Notes under the pieces: model-generated
Database searches by the model: none
Told to the model about the DNA's origin: nothing
Seen by the model: only the letters and a program-made list of their open reading frames with translations
Source of the DNA: Chitinophagales bacterium
GTDB taxonomy: Bacteria; Bacteroidota; Bacteroidia; Chitinophagales; Saprospiraceae
Length of the DNA stretch: 19,322 bases
Reading direction: 5' to 3'
Assembly: GCA_013297575.1 (NCBI GenBank)
Contig: JAAFHO010000029.1
Span: 1-19,322, forward strand
Part shown: piece by piece, positions 1 through 6,969 of the stretch
Numbering within the stretch: position 1 is the stretch's first letter
Layout: every line of letters begins with the position of its first letter
Translations under genes and position numbers: made by a program

Positions 1-1184
1 AAAAAAGTAAGAACAAGCCCCAAAGTGATAGAAAAAAACAACAAAGTTGCCAATATTTGACGATCAATTTGTAAATCCACATTGATCCACGCATTCAAAT
101 ACGGTAAAGCGATCCAAGCCAACAGAAAACCAATCACTAGAGCAGCAGATACAATTAAACCAGTCTCGGACATAAACTGCCAAAACAACTGACTGCGTGT
201 ACTGCCCAATGATTTGCGCACGCCCACCTCACGCATACGTGTAAGTGCCTGAGCGGTGGCCATATTAATAAAATTGACACAGGCCGTCAGTAATAAAAAC
301 AAACCGATAAACCCAAGTGCCCAAAGGTAATTTTTGTTCATTCCAAAACCATAATCGGTATCAAAGTGGAGCCCATGCATCGGTTTTGCTTTGTATCGAA
401 ACAGTTCTGCGCTTTCTGGATGAGGATGTCTTTTGGTGAAATCATCCATAACATCGTTTAGTTCACTTATTTGATGCCCCTTTGCCAATTTAAAAAGGCA
501 GAAACCATCGCCTCGTGCTCCGCCCCATTCATCACCGCTTTTTGCCTTTTGTGGTATGGTCTTCATTGTAGCCCATGAACCTAATATTTCCTGTGGATAA
601 TCCGTATTTTTAGGCAAATTTTGGAGAATACCTACTACTCGCAGGTCGGTTTCGTTACCTATACGAATTGTTTTTCCGATTGGCGGTGCTTGGCCAAAGT
701 ACTTAGCGGCCATCTTTTCGGTCAACAACACAGTATTGGGTTGCGACAAAGCGGCAGGGTCTCCTTGTTGTAATGGCAGATTCAGAATATCGAGGTATTC
801 AGGATCAATCCAAGCAAATTTGTCCTTTTCCTTGTACTTATCGTGGCTCATATTATCCGGACGTAATACCGCAACAAGTACCTCATCTTCGCCCATGCGG
901 ATACTTGTTTTTTCCAAAATGGGGCATTCCACACGCAGTGTTTTGGCCATAGGAGCAGGTACTCCCGACATAGGCATCATCGTTTCCGTTTTTACGTCCA
1001 TTACCACACGCCCAATGCGATCTGCGTCTTTGTGGAAATTGTCAAAACTGAGGTGGTGCCGTATCAACATAAAAATCAATATGCTACAACCTACACTTAG
1101 GCCTAACCCAAGCACATTAAGTATGGCATAATCGCGGTGTTTGGCTAGTTTGCGGAAAGCAATTTTTAAATAATTGGATATCAT
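1..1184 (-). CDS. MacB/FtsX-type ABC transporter permease, 5' part (3' end outside window)
   Basis: I translated this on the minus strand from the ATG at 1184-1182. It stays open to position 1, giving about 394 residues. The N-terminus MISNYLKIAFRKLAKHRDY is followed by a hydrophobic segment at about residues 20-42. A long extracytoplasmic MacB-PCD-like domain follows, then a second membrane segment (YLWALGFIGLFLLLTACVNF) with the FtsX-family stretch MATAQALTRMREVGVRKSLG after it, and a third membrane segment. This order is typical of the roughly 800-residue Bacteroidota permeases with two FtsX/PCD repeats, so about half of the protein is present. Such proteins usually work with a separate ATPase in efflux or lipoprotein-related transport; the substrate is unknown. 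No partner ATPase lies in the window. Family assignment is firm, function is not. Confidence 0.88.
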   Translation of the reverse strand, partial: MISNYLKIAFRKLAKHRDYAILNVLGLGLSVGCSILIFMLIRHHLSFDNFHKDADRIGRVVMDVKTETMMPMSGVPAPMAKTLRVECPILEKTSIRMGEDEVLVAVLRPDNMSHDKYKEKDKFAWIDPEYLDILNLPLQQGDPAALSQPNTVLLTEKMAAKYFGQAPPIGKTIRIGNETDLRVVGILQNLPKNTDYPQEILGSWATMKTIPQKAKSGDEWGGARGDGFCLFKLAKGHQISELNDVMDDFTKRHPHPESAELFRYKAKPMHGLHFDTDYGFGMNKNYLWALGFIGLFLLLTACVNFINMATAQALTRMREVGVRKSLGSTRSQLFWQFMSETGLIVSAALVIGFLLAWIALPYLNAWINVDLQIDRQILATLLFFSITLGLVLTF

Positions 1185-1276
1185 GGCTTAAACAATTTAG
1201 TGACTTGTACCGCAACAAAAACTAAGCCTGTTTTCATATAGTATTGATAATCAATTTTTTATATCAATTATTTAAT

Positions 1277-1321
1277 AAAAAAATGTCCGAACCTGAACTT
1301 ATGTTGTTCGAATTCGGACAT
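1277..1321 (-). terminator. Rho-independent-terminator-like hairpin on the minus strand
   Basis: Arms ATGTCCGAA (1283-1291) and TTCGGACAT (1313-1321) form a 9-bp stem. Read on the minus strand the stem is followed by seven U (1283-1277). It sits upstream of the permease start, and no minus-strand gene is visible just before it. It may stop antisense transcription across 1476-2138, or end a short leader or small RNA. Confidence 0.5.
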
Positions 1322-1406
1322 GATTGGCTGTTTAATATTCCAACCAAAGTGTAAATTTTACAAATTTTAAAACTAATTATATAATATCCGGCGCCAACAT
1401 GAGGAC

Positions 1407-1414
1407 TAATTTTG
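1407..1414 (+). promoter_or_regulatory. Bacteroidota-type -7 box (TAATTTTG) upstream of the rubrerythrin-like gene
   Basis: The sequence TAATTTTG matches the phylum -7 consensus TAnnTTTG exactly. It lies about 60 nt upstream of the ATG at 1476. No clear -33 TTTG is visible, so the call rests on the -7 box and its position. Confidence 0.4.
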
Positions 1415-1475
1415 CGGCATCTATAATCTTATGGAGTGGTGTCAAAATAAACATCATTTCTAACAACTTTTAAAA

Positions 1476-2138
1476 ATGAAAAAATTATTCATTGGTCATC
1501 AAATTTACCTAGCATTAGTCTGTTGTTGGGTCATTAGTTCATGTGAGAATAAACAAGAAAAAATAGAAATATCTACCAAGCAACACATGGACGCAGGCAC
1601 TAAAACAATTGAAAATATGCAATCTGCATATAAAGGAGAGATTACTTCAATCGCAAAGTATGAAGCATTTTCGAAGAAGGCGGAAGAAGAAGGCTATCAC
1701 AATATTGCTTTACTTTATAATGCAGTTTCAGCCTCAGAAAACATTCACGCCATAAACCACAAAGCCGTCATAGAAGACGCTGGAGCAACAGTACCCCAAA
1801 TTACGCCTGAATACATCCTAAAATCCACAAAAGAAAATTTGTATAACGATATAAGTAAGGAAGCGTATGAAGCAAAAACAATGTATCCTGATTTTTTAAA
1901 AACTGCCGAAACTGCTGATAATCAAATTGCTTTTTTAAGTCTTACTTACGCTTTGAAAACAGAAATGAAGCATAAATTCTTTTTTGAACAAGCTTTGGGC
2001 GACATCAACAGTAATACCTTAAATAGTTTACCATCAAAATATTTTGTTTGCCCTGTTTGCGGAAATACATACATCAATGCACCCAAACATTGTGACTTTT
2101 CATTAACAGATAGAGATAAATTTATAGTATTTCAATAG
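1476..2138 (+). CDS. Rubrerythrin-like ferritin-superfamily lipoprotein
   Basis: 220 residues. The N-terminus is a lipoprotein signal with lipobox-like ISSC and acceptor Cys23, so the protein is probably membrane-anchored on the periplasmic side. A ferritin-like four-helix domain spans about residues 45-175. Its likely diiron ligands include Glu55, Glu89 and His92 (ExxH), and Glu163 and His166 (a second ExxH). A rubredoxin-like tail begins CPVCGNTY (Cys192, Cys195) but continues HCDFS, so Cys206 is present and the fourth cysteine position is Ser209. Rubrerythrins normally reduce peroxide; exported lipoprotein forms are known mainly from Bacteroidota. The start is set by the signal peptide. 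The gene stands alone between the divergent permease and the convergent DUF4249 gene. A damaged or altered rubredoxin site may change electron delivery. Confidence 0.85.
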   Translation: MKKLFIGHQIYLALVCCWVISSCENKQEKIEISTKQHMDAGTKTIENMQSAYKGEITSIAKYEAFSKKAEEEGYHNIALLYNAVSASENIHAINHKAVIEDAGATVPQITPEYILKSTKENLYNDISKEAYEAKTMYPDFLKTAETADNQIAFLSLTYALKTEMKHKFFFEQALGDINSNTLNSLPSKYFVCPVCGNTYINAPKHCDFSLTDRDKFIVFQ

Positions 2139-2178
2139 ACGGTATGTTATATTAGATGTTATACTGCGGTGACGTTAA

Positions 2179-2259
2179 AACAGTCCATTTTCTGTCTATT
2201 TTACCATTTCTTAATCTTATTCTTTTAAAAATGGTTCAAACAACAGAAAATGGACTGTT
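2179..2259. repeat. 17-bp perfect inverted repeat with nested inner stem between convergent genes
   Basis: Arms of 17 nt at 2179-2195 and 2243-2259 (core CAGTCCATTTTCTGT and its complement) are perfect. The 47-nt spacer holds a second, imperfect stem (ACCATTT / AAATGG with TTAA on both sides). The element lies between the ends of the rubrerythrin-like gene (+) and the DUF4249 gene (-). It could be a bidirectional terminator or a small MITE-like insertion. Confidence 0.6.
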
Positions 2260-2275
2260 AAGTTAAGGCGATATT

Positions 2276-3076
2276 TTATTGCACAATGACTGTTTTCTTT
2301 GAACTCGAAAACGCGCCAAAATACCCCAATGCGCCACCCGACCAATTGGTATTGGGGTTAGTAGGCGCGGCACTACTATTACCATTGGAGACCAAACCCG
2401 ATAAAGAATTGAAATAATCATACATTTTGGCATCCATAGAAACCAATTCTACTTCTACTTTATCGTTCAGTTTATATGTTTCTGTGAAAACGGGAATTCG
2501 GATATAATTGCCATTCGTCAGCCTATCTTCAAGTACCAATAGGTTTTCACCTTTGTTGCTAGGAACGTCATTCACAATTGTTTTGATGCGGTAAAAATTC
2601 GCCTCGGCTAATGGCTCCTGAAAATGACAAAAAACCTGAAAACTATCGGCTTGAGGCGATCCGAAAGAAGGTTGGTCGGATACTTGTACCACCAATTCGT
2701 CTAATGGTACAGGTACGGGTAAATAACTAGTCGCCTCGTAAGTAGCACCATCTACTGTGACTGTGAGCAAATAGGATTTACCTTTTTCAGCAACATAACT
2801 CGCAGCGGTGTATATGCCATTACCTTCATTCGCCAGTGTGATCGGGTTATCCGTTCCTTTTTTCAAGGTAACTGTTGCTGTATTGATGGTTTTAGGTTGG
2901 TCGGTACCAAAATAATTGCCAGTTTGGGTAATATGTACCGTGAAACCTACGGCGTTTTCTTGCAAAGCCGCCTCAATAACGATGAGAGGTGTTGCCGAAT
3001 TAAGGTCAATCTCTATCACTTTTTGGCAAGAGGCCAATACAAGGATAGCGGCGATTGGAAACAGTATTTTTATCAT
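2276..3076 (-). CDS. DUF4249-family outer-membrane lipoprotein, partner of the TonB receptor
   Basis: 266 residues. The N-terminus MIKILFPIAAILVLASC is a lipoprotein signal with Cys17 as acceptor, followed by QKVIEIDLNSATPLIVIEA, the typical beginning of DUF4249 proteins. The body is beta-rich with an Ig-like early part (about residues 30-120) and a C-terminus containing NWSGGALGYFGAFSSSKK, as is usual in the family. DUF4249 proteins are found beside TonB-dependent receptors in Bacteroidota and are thought to be surface lipoproteins of the transport pair. Here the gene is 42 nt downstream of the receptor on the same strand, so the two are very likely one operon. Ligand unknown. Confidence 0.87.
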   Translation of the reverse strand: MIKILFPIAAILVLASCQKVIEIDLNSATPLIVIEAALQENAVGFTVHITQTGNYFGTDQPKTINTATVTLKKGTDNPITLANEGNGIYTAASYVAEKGKSYLLTVTVDGATYEATSYLPVPVPLDELVVQVSDQPSFGSPQADSFQVFCHFQEPLAEANFYRIKTIVNDVPSNKGENLLVLEDRLTNGNYIRIPVFTETYKLNDKVEVELVSMDAKMYDYFNSLSGLVSNGNSSAAPTNPNTNWSGGALGYFGAFSSSKKTVIVQ

Positions 3077-3118
3077 TTTTTATGCATGTTTTTAAATTGG
3101 AAAAAGCAATTATTTCGA

Positions 3119-5452
3119 TTATCTAAATTTGAAATTATAGGTAATAGAAGGTATTGCTTTAAACAGTGCCGTACGAACAGCTTCTGTTTTTGTTGGATCG
3201 TCTTCGTTTTGCTCGAAAGTAATGGTGTAGGCGTTTTCGCGGGCATAAGCGTTATACACCGAAAAATTCCAACTAGATTCATAGTTTTTGCGTTGTTTCC
3301 CAAGCAAAGTAATACCTAGATCTAAACGGTGGTAATTGGGGTATCGGTAGCCATTGCGCTCTGTGTAGTACGGCACTTGGATACCATCTACCACGTATTT
3401 TCCAGAAGGGAAAGTGGCCGCATCGCCGGTATAAAAAATCCAGTTGGCTGATACCGTGAGTTTTTTGCTCAATTTATAAATCCCTACAATAGCAAGATCG
3501 TGGATACGGTCTTGACGAGCGGGATAAAAATCACCCTCATTGATATCCTCAAATTTTCGGAGCGAACGCGCCAAGGTGTAACTCACCCAACCGGTTAGTT
3601 TTCCTTTGCTTTTTTTGATGTAAAACTCTGCGCCATACGCCACACCTTTACCATAAGTTAATGCGCCTTCATATTCGGAATTGAAGATCAAATCAGCACC
3701 ATTCCGGTAGTCGATCTGGTTTTGTAAGGTTTTATAATAGGTTTCAAAAGAGCATTCAAACATATTATCGTTGAAATTGCGGAAATAACCTATCGAGGCT
3801 TGATCCACAATTTGAGGTTTTACGTTATTGCTGCTGGGCACCCACAAATCCGTTGGTGAAGAAGTAGTAGAGTTGGACAATAGGTGCATATACTGGTAAT
3901 TGCGGGAAAGGCCACCTTTAATCGAACTCACCTCATCCATTTGGTATTTTAACGCCAAACGCGGCTCTAAACCACCATAATATTTGATGGATTCGCCTTT
4001 TTTGTAGGTTGTTTCGCTGGTTTTATTTCCTTTTTTATCAAAAGTATAAGCCGTTCCTTTGCCAATATAATTAAAACCAGAATAACGAATACCGTATTGT
4101 ACACCAATTCTTTCGGTCACTTTCCAATCATTCTGCGCATAAATACCTCCTTCGTAAGCGTATTTGTTTTCAGTTTTGGAGTCCGAAAATCCACTTTCTG
4201 CATCAGCTTCCAACGAAGTAGGCAAAAATGTATGATTGATGATATTGAAACCAAATTTCACGGTGTTTTTTGTGTTGGGGAAAAACGTAAAATCTTGTTT
4301 TAGGTTAATATCCTGAATAGAAGCCTTCACTTTAATGGCATTGTCTGTTGCTCCAAAGCCAAATTGGTAATCAAAATTGCTCAAAATGACGGAAGTATTG
4401 GAAAACAAGCGATCACTAAATAAGTGGTTCCAACGCAACGTACCTGTATAATTACCCCAATTTAAACCAAAACCAGTTGTTCCTAACACGTCGCGTCCAA
4501 AATAACCCGATAAAAAGAGCCTGTCTTTTGCGCCCAAGCGGTAGTTGGCCTTGGCATTCATGTCGTAAAAATAGAGTTTGGAATCCTTTAAACTTTCATT
4601 TTTGGACAATTTTAAAAATAAATCGGCATACGTCCGGCGTGCCGAAACAATAAAAGAACCTTCGTCCTTTTGTAGCGGCCCTTCGAGTGTTAATCGCGAT
4701 GAAATAACGCCTAGGCCACCCGAAGCATTGAATTTTTTGTTGTTGCCGTCCTTCATTTTGATGTCCAACACTGACGAACCACGTCCGCCATATTCGGCAG
4801 GCATGGTGCCTTTATATAAGGTCACATCTTTGAGTGCATCGGAATTGAAAACGGAGAAGAAACCCAGTAAATGGGATGCATTATACACGGGTGCTTCATC
4901 CAGCAGAATCAGGTTTTGGTCAATAGCACCGCCACGTACATAAAAGCCAGCGTTGCCATCACCCGCCGATTTTACGCCCGGGGTGAGTTGAAGGGTTTTG
5001 ATAATGTCTTTTTCGCCAAATAAAACAGGCACCGCTTCAATGTCTTTGGGGTCGAGTTTGGTGACCGACATTTCATTGCGCGATACATTTTTATTCTCTT
5101 TTTGGGCTTTAATCTCTACTTCGGCGATCAAAGTAGATTCAGGAGCGAGTTCTTTATTGAATTTGAAGTCTTTATCAAGTGTGATCGTTTCTTCTACGGT
5201 GACATAACCAAGATACTGAAAACGGATTTGGTATGCACCTTTGGGCAATGTAATCGAAAAGAAACCATAGGTATTGGTGGTGGCACCAGTGGCTGCTTTA
5301 TTGACGACAATAACGGATGCCCCGATCAGGTCTTCTCCGTTAGATGCGTCTTTTAGCGTACCGCTGATGGTAAAATTTTGCCCAAAAACAGGTGCTGCCC
5401 CGCCATACATGAGCAAAAATAGCAAGAGTGTTTTGGTGAAGTAATTTTTCAT
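3119..5452 (-). CDS. TonB-dependent outer-membrane receptor with carboxypeptidase-regulatory-like N-domain
   Basis: 777 residues. A signal peptide (about residues 1-25, ending FGQ) is followed by a carboxypeptidase-regulatory-like beta-sandwich (about 26-115: ISGTLKDASNGEDLIGASV ... GFFSITLPKGAYQIRFQYLGY). The plug domain has PVLFGEKDIIKTLQLTPGV, GNAGFYVRGGAIDQNLILLD and PAEYGGRGSSVLDIKMKDG. The rest is a beta-barrel that ends in NFKFR, with aromatic residues near the end as expected for outer-membrane insertion. The protein should import a ligand with energy from TonB-ExbBD; no ligand can be read from the sequence. It heads a two-gene operon with the DUF4249 lipoprotein and is divergent from the first TetR gene, which might regulate it. 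Confidence 0.93.
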   Translation of the reverse strand: MKNYFTKTLLLFLLMYGGAAPVFGQNFTISGTLKDASNGEDLIGASVIVVNKAATGATTNTYGFFSITLPKGAYQIRFQYLGYVTVEETITLDKDFKFNKELAPESTLIAEVEIKAQKENKNVSRNEMSVTKLDPKDIEAVPVLFGEKDIIKTLQLTPGVKSAGDGNAGFYVRGGAIDQNLILLDEAPVYNASHLLGFFSVFNSDALKDVTLYKGTMPAEYGGRGSSVLDIKMKDGNNKKFNASGGLGVISSRLTLEGPLQKDEGSFIVSARRTYADLFLKLSKNESLKDSKLYFYDMNAKANYRLGAKDRLFLSGYFGRDVLGTTGFGLNWGNYTGTLRWNHLFSDRLFSNTSVILSNFDYQFGFGATDNAIKVKASIQDINLKQDFTFFPNTKNTVKFGFNIINHTFLPTSLEADAESGFSDSKTENKYAYEGGIYAQNDWKVTERIGVQYGIRYSGFNYIGKGTAYTFDKKGNKTSETTYKKGESIKYYGGLEPRLALKYQMDEVSSIKGGLSRNYQYMHLLSNSTTSSPTDLWVPSSNNVKPQIVDQASIGYFRNFNDNMFECSFETYYKTLQNQIDYRNGADLIFNSEYEGALTYGKGVAYGAEFYIKKSKGKLTGWVSYTLARSLRKFEDINEGDFYPARQDRIHDLAIVGIYKLSKKLTVSANWIFYTGDAATFPSGKYVVDGIQVPYYTERNGYRYPNYHRLDLGITLLGKQRKNYESSWNFSVYNAYARENAYTITFEQNEDDPTKTEAVRTALFKAIPSITYNFKFR

Positions 5453-5481
5453 ATATTATTGTGTTTGTGTATAGTTTGCCA

Positions 5482-5489
5482 CAAAGGTG
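5482..5489 (-). promoter_or_regulatory. Candidate -7 box of the TonB receptor operon
   Basis: On the minus strand this reads CACCTTTG, seven of eight positions of TAnnTTTG, about 30 nt upstream of the receptor ATG at 5452. No convincing -33 element was seen. Confidence 0.35.
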
Positions 5490-5540
5490 CTGTAAAGCCT
5501 TACTGGTTGCCTAAAAATAATGACGAATTGCCTTTTTTTT

Positions 5541-5611
5541 AGGACAAAGGGAATATTGCTTTTTTTGAGGGTAGTGCTGGATGGTTGCGTTATTTTTACG
5601 TCCTTTGTCCT
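5541..5611. promoter_or_regulatory. Inverted repeat AGGACAAAGG / CCTTTGTCCT in the divergent TonB receptor / TetR promoter region
   Basis: Perfect 10-bp arms lie at 5541-5550 and 5602-5611. The second arm ends 5 nt before the ATG at 5617 of the first TetR gene. The 51-nt spacing is long for one TetR dimer site, so this may be two separate half-operators or a looping arrangement for autoregulation. Because the right arm falls inside the longer reading frame that could start at 5581, it also argues for the later start at 5617. Confidence 0.45.
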
Positions 5612-5616
5612 TTATT

Positions 5617-6234
5617 ATGGCCTCTTCTCTTACTAAACAAAAAATAATAGATGCTGCGGTACTCTGCTTTAATAGCGAGGGTATTGCTAATATTCGTTTG
5701 CAACATATTGCCGATGAAGCATTTGTTAGTATTGGAAATATGACTTATCATTACCGGAATAAAGAAGCCATTGTGGCGGCGGTATGGGAGCAGTTGGTGG
5801 AAAAGCAACGGGTTTTGTTGGCCGAATTTAGGGTTTTGCCGTTGTTTGAGGATATTGAACACCTGTTATTTCGTATTTTTGAATTGCAGCAGCAGTACCG
5901 TTTTTTTTATGTGGATACGTTGGAGGTAATGCGGGCTTATCCTACTATTCAGGTATCGCACCAACAGCATATTGCTTGGCAAATATTGCAAATGGAAGTG
6001 GCGATCCGTTTTAATCAGTCTCGTGGTGCTTTTCGGGAGGAACAATGGGAGGGGCAATATGAGGTGCTTGCACAGCAATTTTGGATGGTGGTCGATCATT
6101 GGATGTACCGCCAATATGTACAACAACGGGATTCGGATGATTATTCGAGTTTTAAAAATATGCTGTGGAGTTTGATTCGGCCTTTGTTTACAAATATGGG
6201 GGAACGGGAATTTGAACAACTATTGCGTTTATAG
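5617..6234 (+). CDS. TetR/AcrR-family transcriptional regulator (first copy)
   Basis: 205 residues from the ATG at 5617 (MASSLTKQK). An upstream in-frame ATG at 5581 would add 12 residues but would run through the inverted repeat at 5602-5611, so I prefer 5617. The N-terminal TetR helix-turn-helix domain covers about residues 5-60: KQKIIDAAVLCFNSEGIANI, then RLQHIADEAFVSIGNMTYHY and RNKEAIVAAVW. The C-terminal part is an all-helical ligand/dimer domain rich in Gln and aromatic residues, with no recognisable ligand. The N-domain closely resembles that of the second TetR at 6970-7596, so the two are paralogues. It is divergent from the TonB receptor operon and collinear with the hydrogenase genes, separated from them by a 357-nt structured region. 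Confidence 0.85.
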   Translation: MASSLTKQKIIDAAVLCFNSEGIANIRLQHIADEAFVSIGNMTYHYRNKEAIVAAVWEQLVEKQRVLLAEFRVLPLFEDIEHLLFRIFELQQQYRFFYVDTLEVMRAYPTIQVSHQQHIAWQILQMEVAIRFNQSRGAFREEQWEGQYEVLAQQFWMVVDHWMYRQYVQQRDSDDYSSFKNMLWSLIRPLFTNMGEREFEQLLRL

Positions 6235-6297
6235 GGCCGTGAGGGCCATGAGGGCCAAGGGCGTTGCCCTTGGTTGGATGTGTCGCCCTTTCAGGGC
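6233..6297. repeat. Three 9-nt direct repeats plus two REP-like mini-hairpins
   Basis: Tandem 9-mers AGGGCCGTG, AGGGCCATG and AGGGCCAAG (6233-6259) start inside the stop codon of the TetR gene. They run into a hairpin CCAAGGGC-GTT-GCCCTTGG (6255-6273) and a second hairpin GCCCT-TTC-AGGGC (6285-6297). Paired short GC-rich hairpins of this kind are common intergenic repeats in Bacteroidota. They may also act as the terminator of the first TetR gene, although no U-tract follows. Confidence 0.55.
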
Positions 6298-6320
6298 TGG
6301 GAGTTGGGTTGGGGTTGGGG
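6294..6320 (+). other. G-quadruplex-prone tract
   Basis: Five G-runs lie on the plus strand: GGG 6294-6296, GGG 6299-6301, GGG 6306-6308, GGGG 6311-6314 and GGGG 6317-6320, with loops of 2-4 nt. This satisfies the usual G3+N1-7 pattern. It ends 21 nt before the operator at 6342. Confidence 0.6.
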
Positions 6321-6328
6321 CAAAATAA

Positions 6329-6359
6329 TATTTTCTGATAATTAGAAAATAATACCTAA
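6329..6359. promoter_or_regulatory. TetR-type operator O1 upstream of the 119-aa / TetR / small-subunit-1 unit
   Basis: TTAGAAAATAATACCTAA (6342-6359) matches the perfect palindrome TTAGAAAATAATTTCTAA found twice before the second small subunit at 16 of 18 positions. It overlaps a second inverted repeat TATTTTCT (6329-6336) / AGAAAATA (6344-6351). It ends 11 nt before a perfect -7 box at 6371, so a bound repressor would lie in the promoter. Confidence 0.65.
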
Positions 6360-6370
6360 TTTTGTCACGC

Positions 6371-6378
6371 TATTTTTG
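6371..6378 (+). promoter_or_regulatory. -7 box (TATTTTTG) of the unit starting with the 119-aa protein
   Basis: Exact match to TAnnTTTG, directly after operator O1. The distance to the first proposed start (6592) implies a leader of about 200 nt. I saw no known riboswitch or convincing small gene in 6385-6591, only the near-palindrome TAGCGGCGCTA. Confidence 0.5.
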
Positions 6379-6591
6379 TGAAATATTAGACTTGTTAGGG
6401 CGAGACCTTTTTCGGCATAAAATTAGAGGTTTTTTGATTGATTGAGGCTTGTTTTGTAGTTCATAGCGGCGCTACGGATAATAAAACAGGCGGGAAAGAT
6501 CAGTTTTTGACCAGATATGCTCTCGCTGCAATAAATCTATACAGCCAATTCTAGCATGTAATTTCTTCTTTAAATTTTAAATGATGTTAAT

Positions 6592-6951
6592 TTGAGACCC
6601 GCCTTTTTTATTCAACCCGATTTGTACGCCAAAATGCTGGACGAACTGAGCAACCTGTTTTTTACCGAAAAATTGGGTTTGGATGCTGATATGAATTTTT
6701 ACCGTGATGATCTTTGGCTGAGTGATACCGCCGTGATTGAATCCATACAATTAAGGAAGGGCAGTTGGGAAATTAGTTTGTTATTTGCCCACCACAAAAT
6801 ACCAATGAAGTTTTTAACCCGCCGTATTTCGAGCCATAGTTGCCCAAATAAAGCAAAAATGATGGCTTTTTATATGCGCCGCTTGGCCGCTAAGGATCAA
6901 AGAGGCACGCTTACTGTTGATATCAACGATTTAAAACTTTCTCTAAACTGA
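6592..6951 (+). CDS. Hypothetical protein, 119 aa, cotranscribed with TetR and hydrogenase small subunit
   Basis: I do not recognise the family. The reading frame opens after a TAA at 6571, and the first usable start is TTG at 6592; the first ATG in frame is at 6634 (MLDELSNLFF). Two ATGs at 6581 and 6584 are out of frame, so the start is uncertain. The protein is soluble, without signal peptide or membrane segment. Visible features are a central hydrophobic strand (SWEISLLFAHHKI) and a basic C-terminal half with a single Cys (FLTRRISSHSCPNKAKMMAF) ending DINDLKLSLN. It lies 18 nt upstream of the second TetR gene, so it is probably in the same operon. Roles as a partner of the regulator or of the hydrogenase are only guesses. 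Confidence 0.6.
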   Translation: MRPAFFIQPDLYAKMLDELSNLFFTEKLGLDADMNFYRDDLWLSDTAVIESIQLRKGSWEISLLFAHHKIPMKFLTRRISSHSCPNKAKMMAFYMRRLAAKDQRGTLTVDINDLKLSLN

Positions 6952-6969
6952 AAAAGACAAATTGATTTA

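Noticed and set aside
736..1131. Plus-strand open frame of 131 aa
   Set aside because: It is antisense to the permease, whose translation has clear membrane segments and FtsX motifs.
1283..1354. 23-codon plus-strand frame beginning MSEPELMLFEFGHDW
   Set aside because: It coincides with the hairpin arms, has no ribosome binding signal or promoter, and looks like chance.
5581..5616. Earlier start for the first TetR gene (MVALFLRPLSFI)
   Set aside because: It would translate through the inverted repeat and add a hydrophobic leader not seen in the paralogue.
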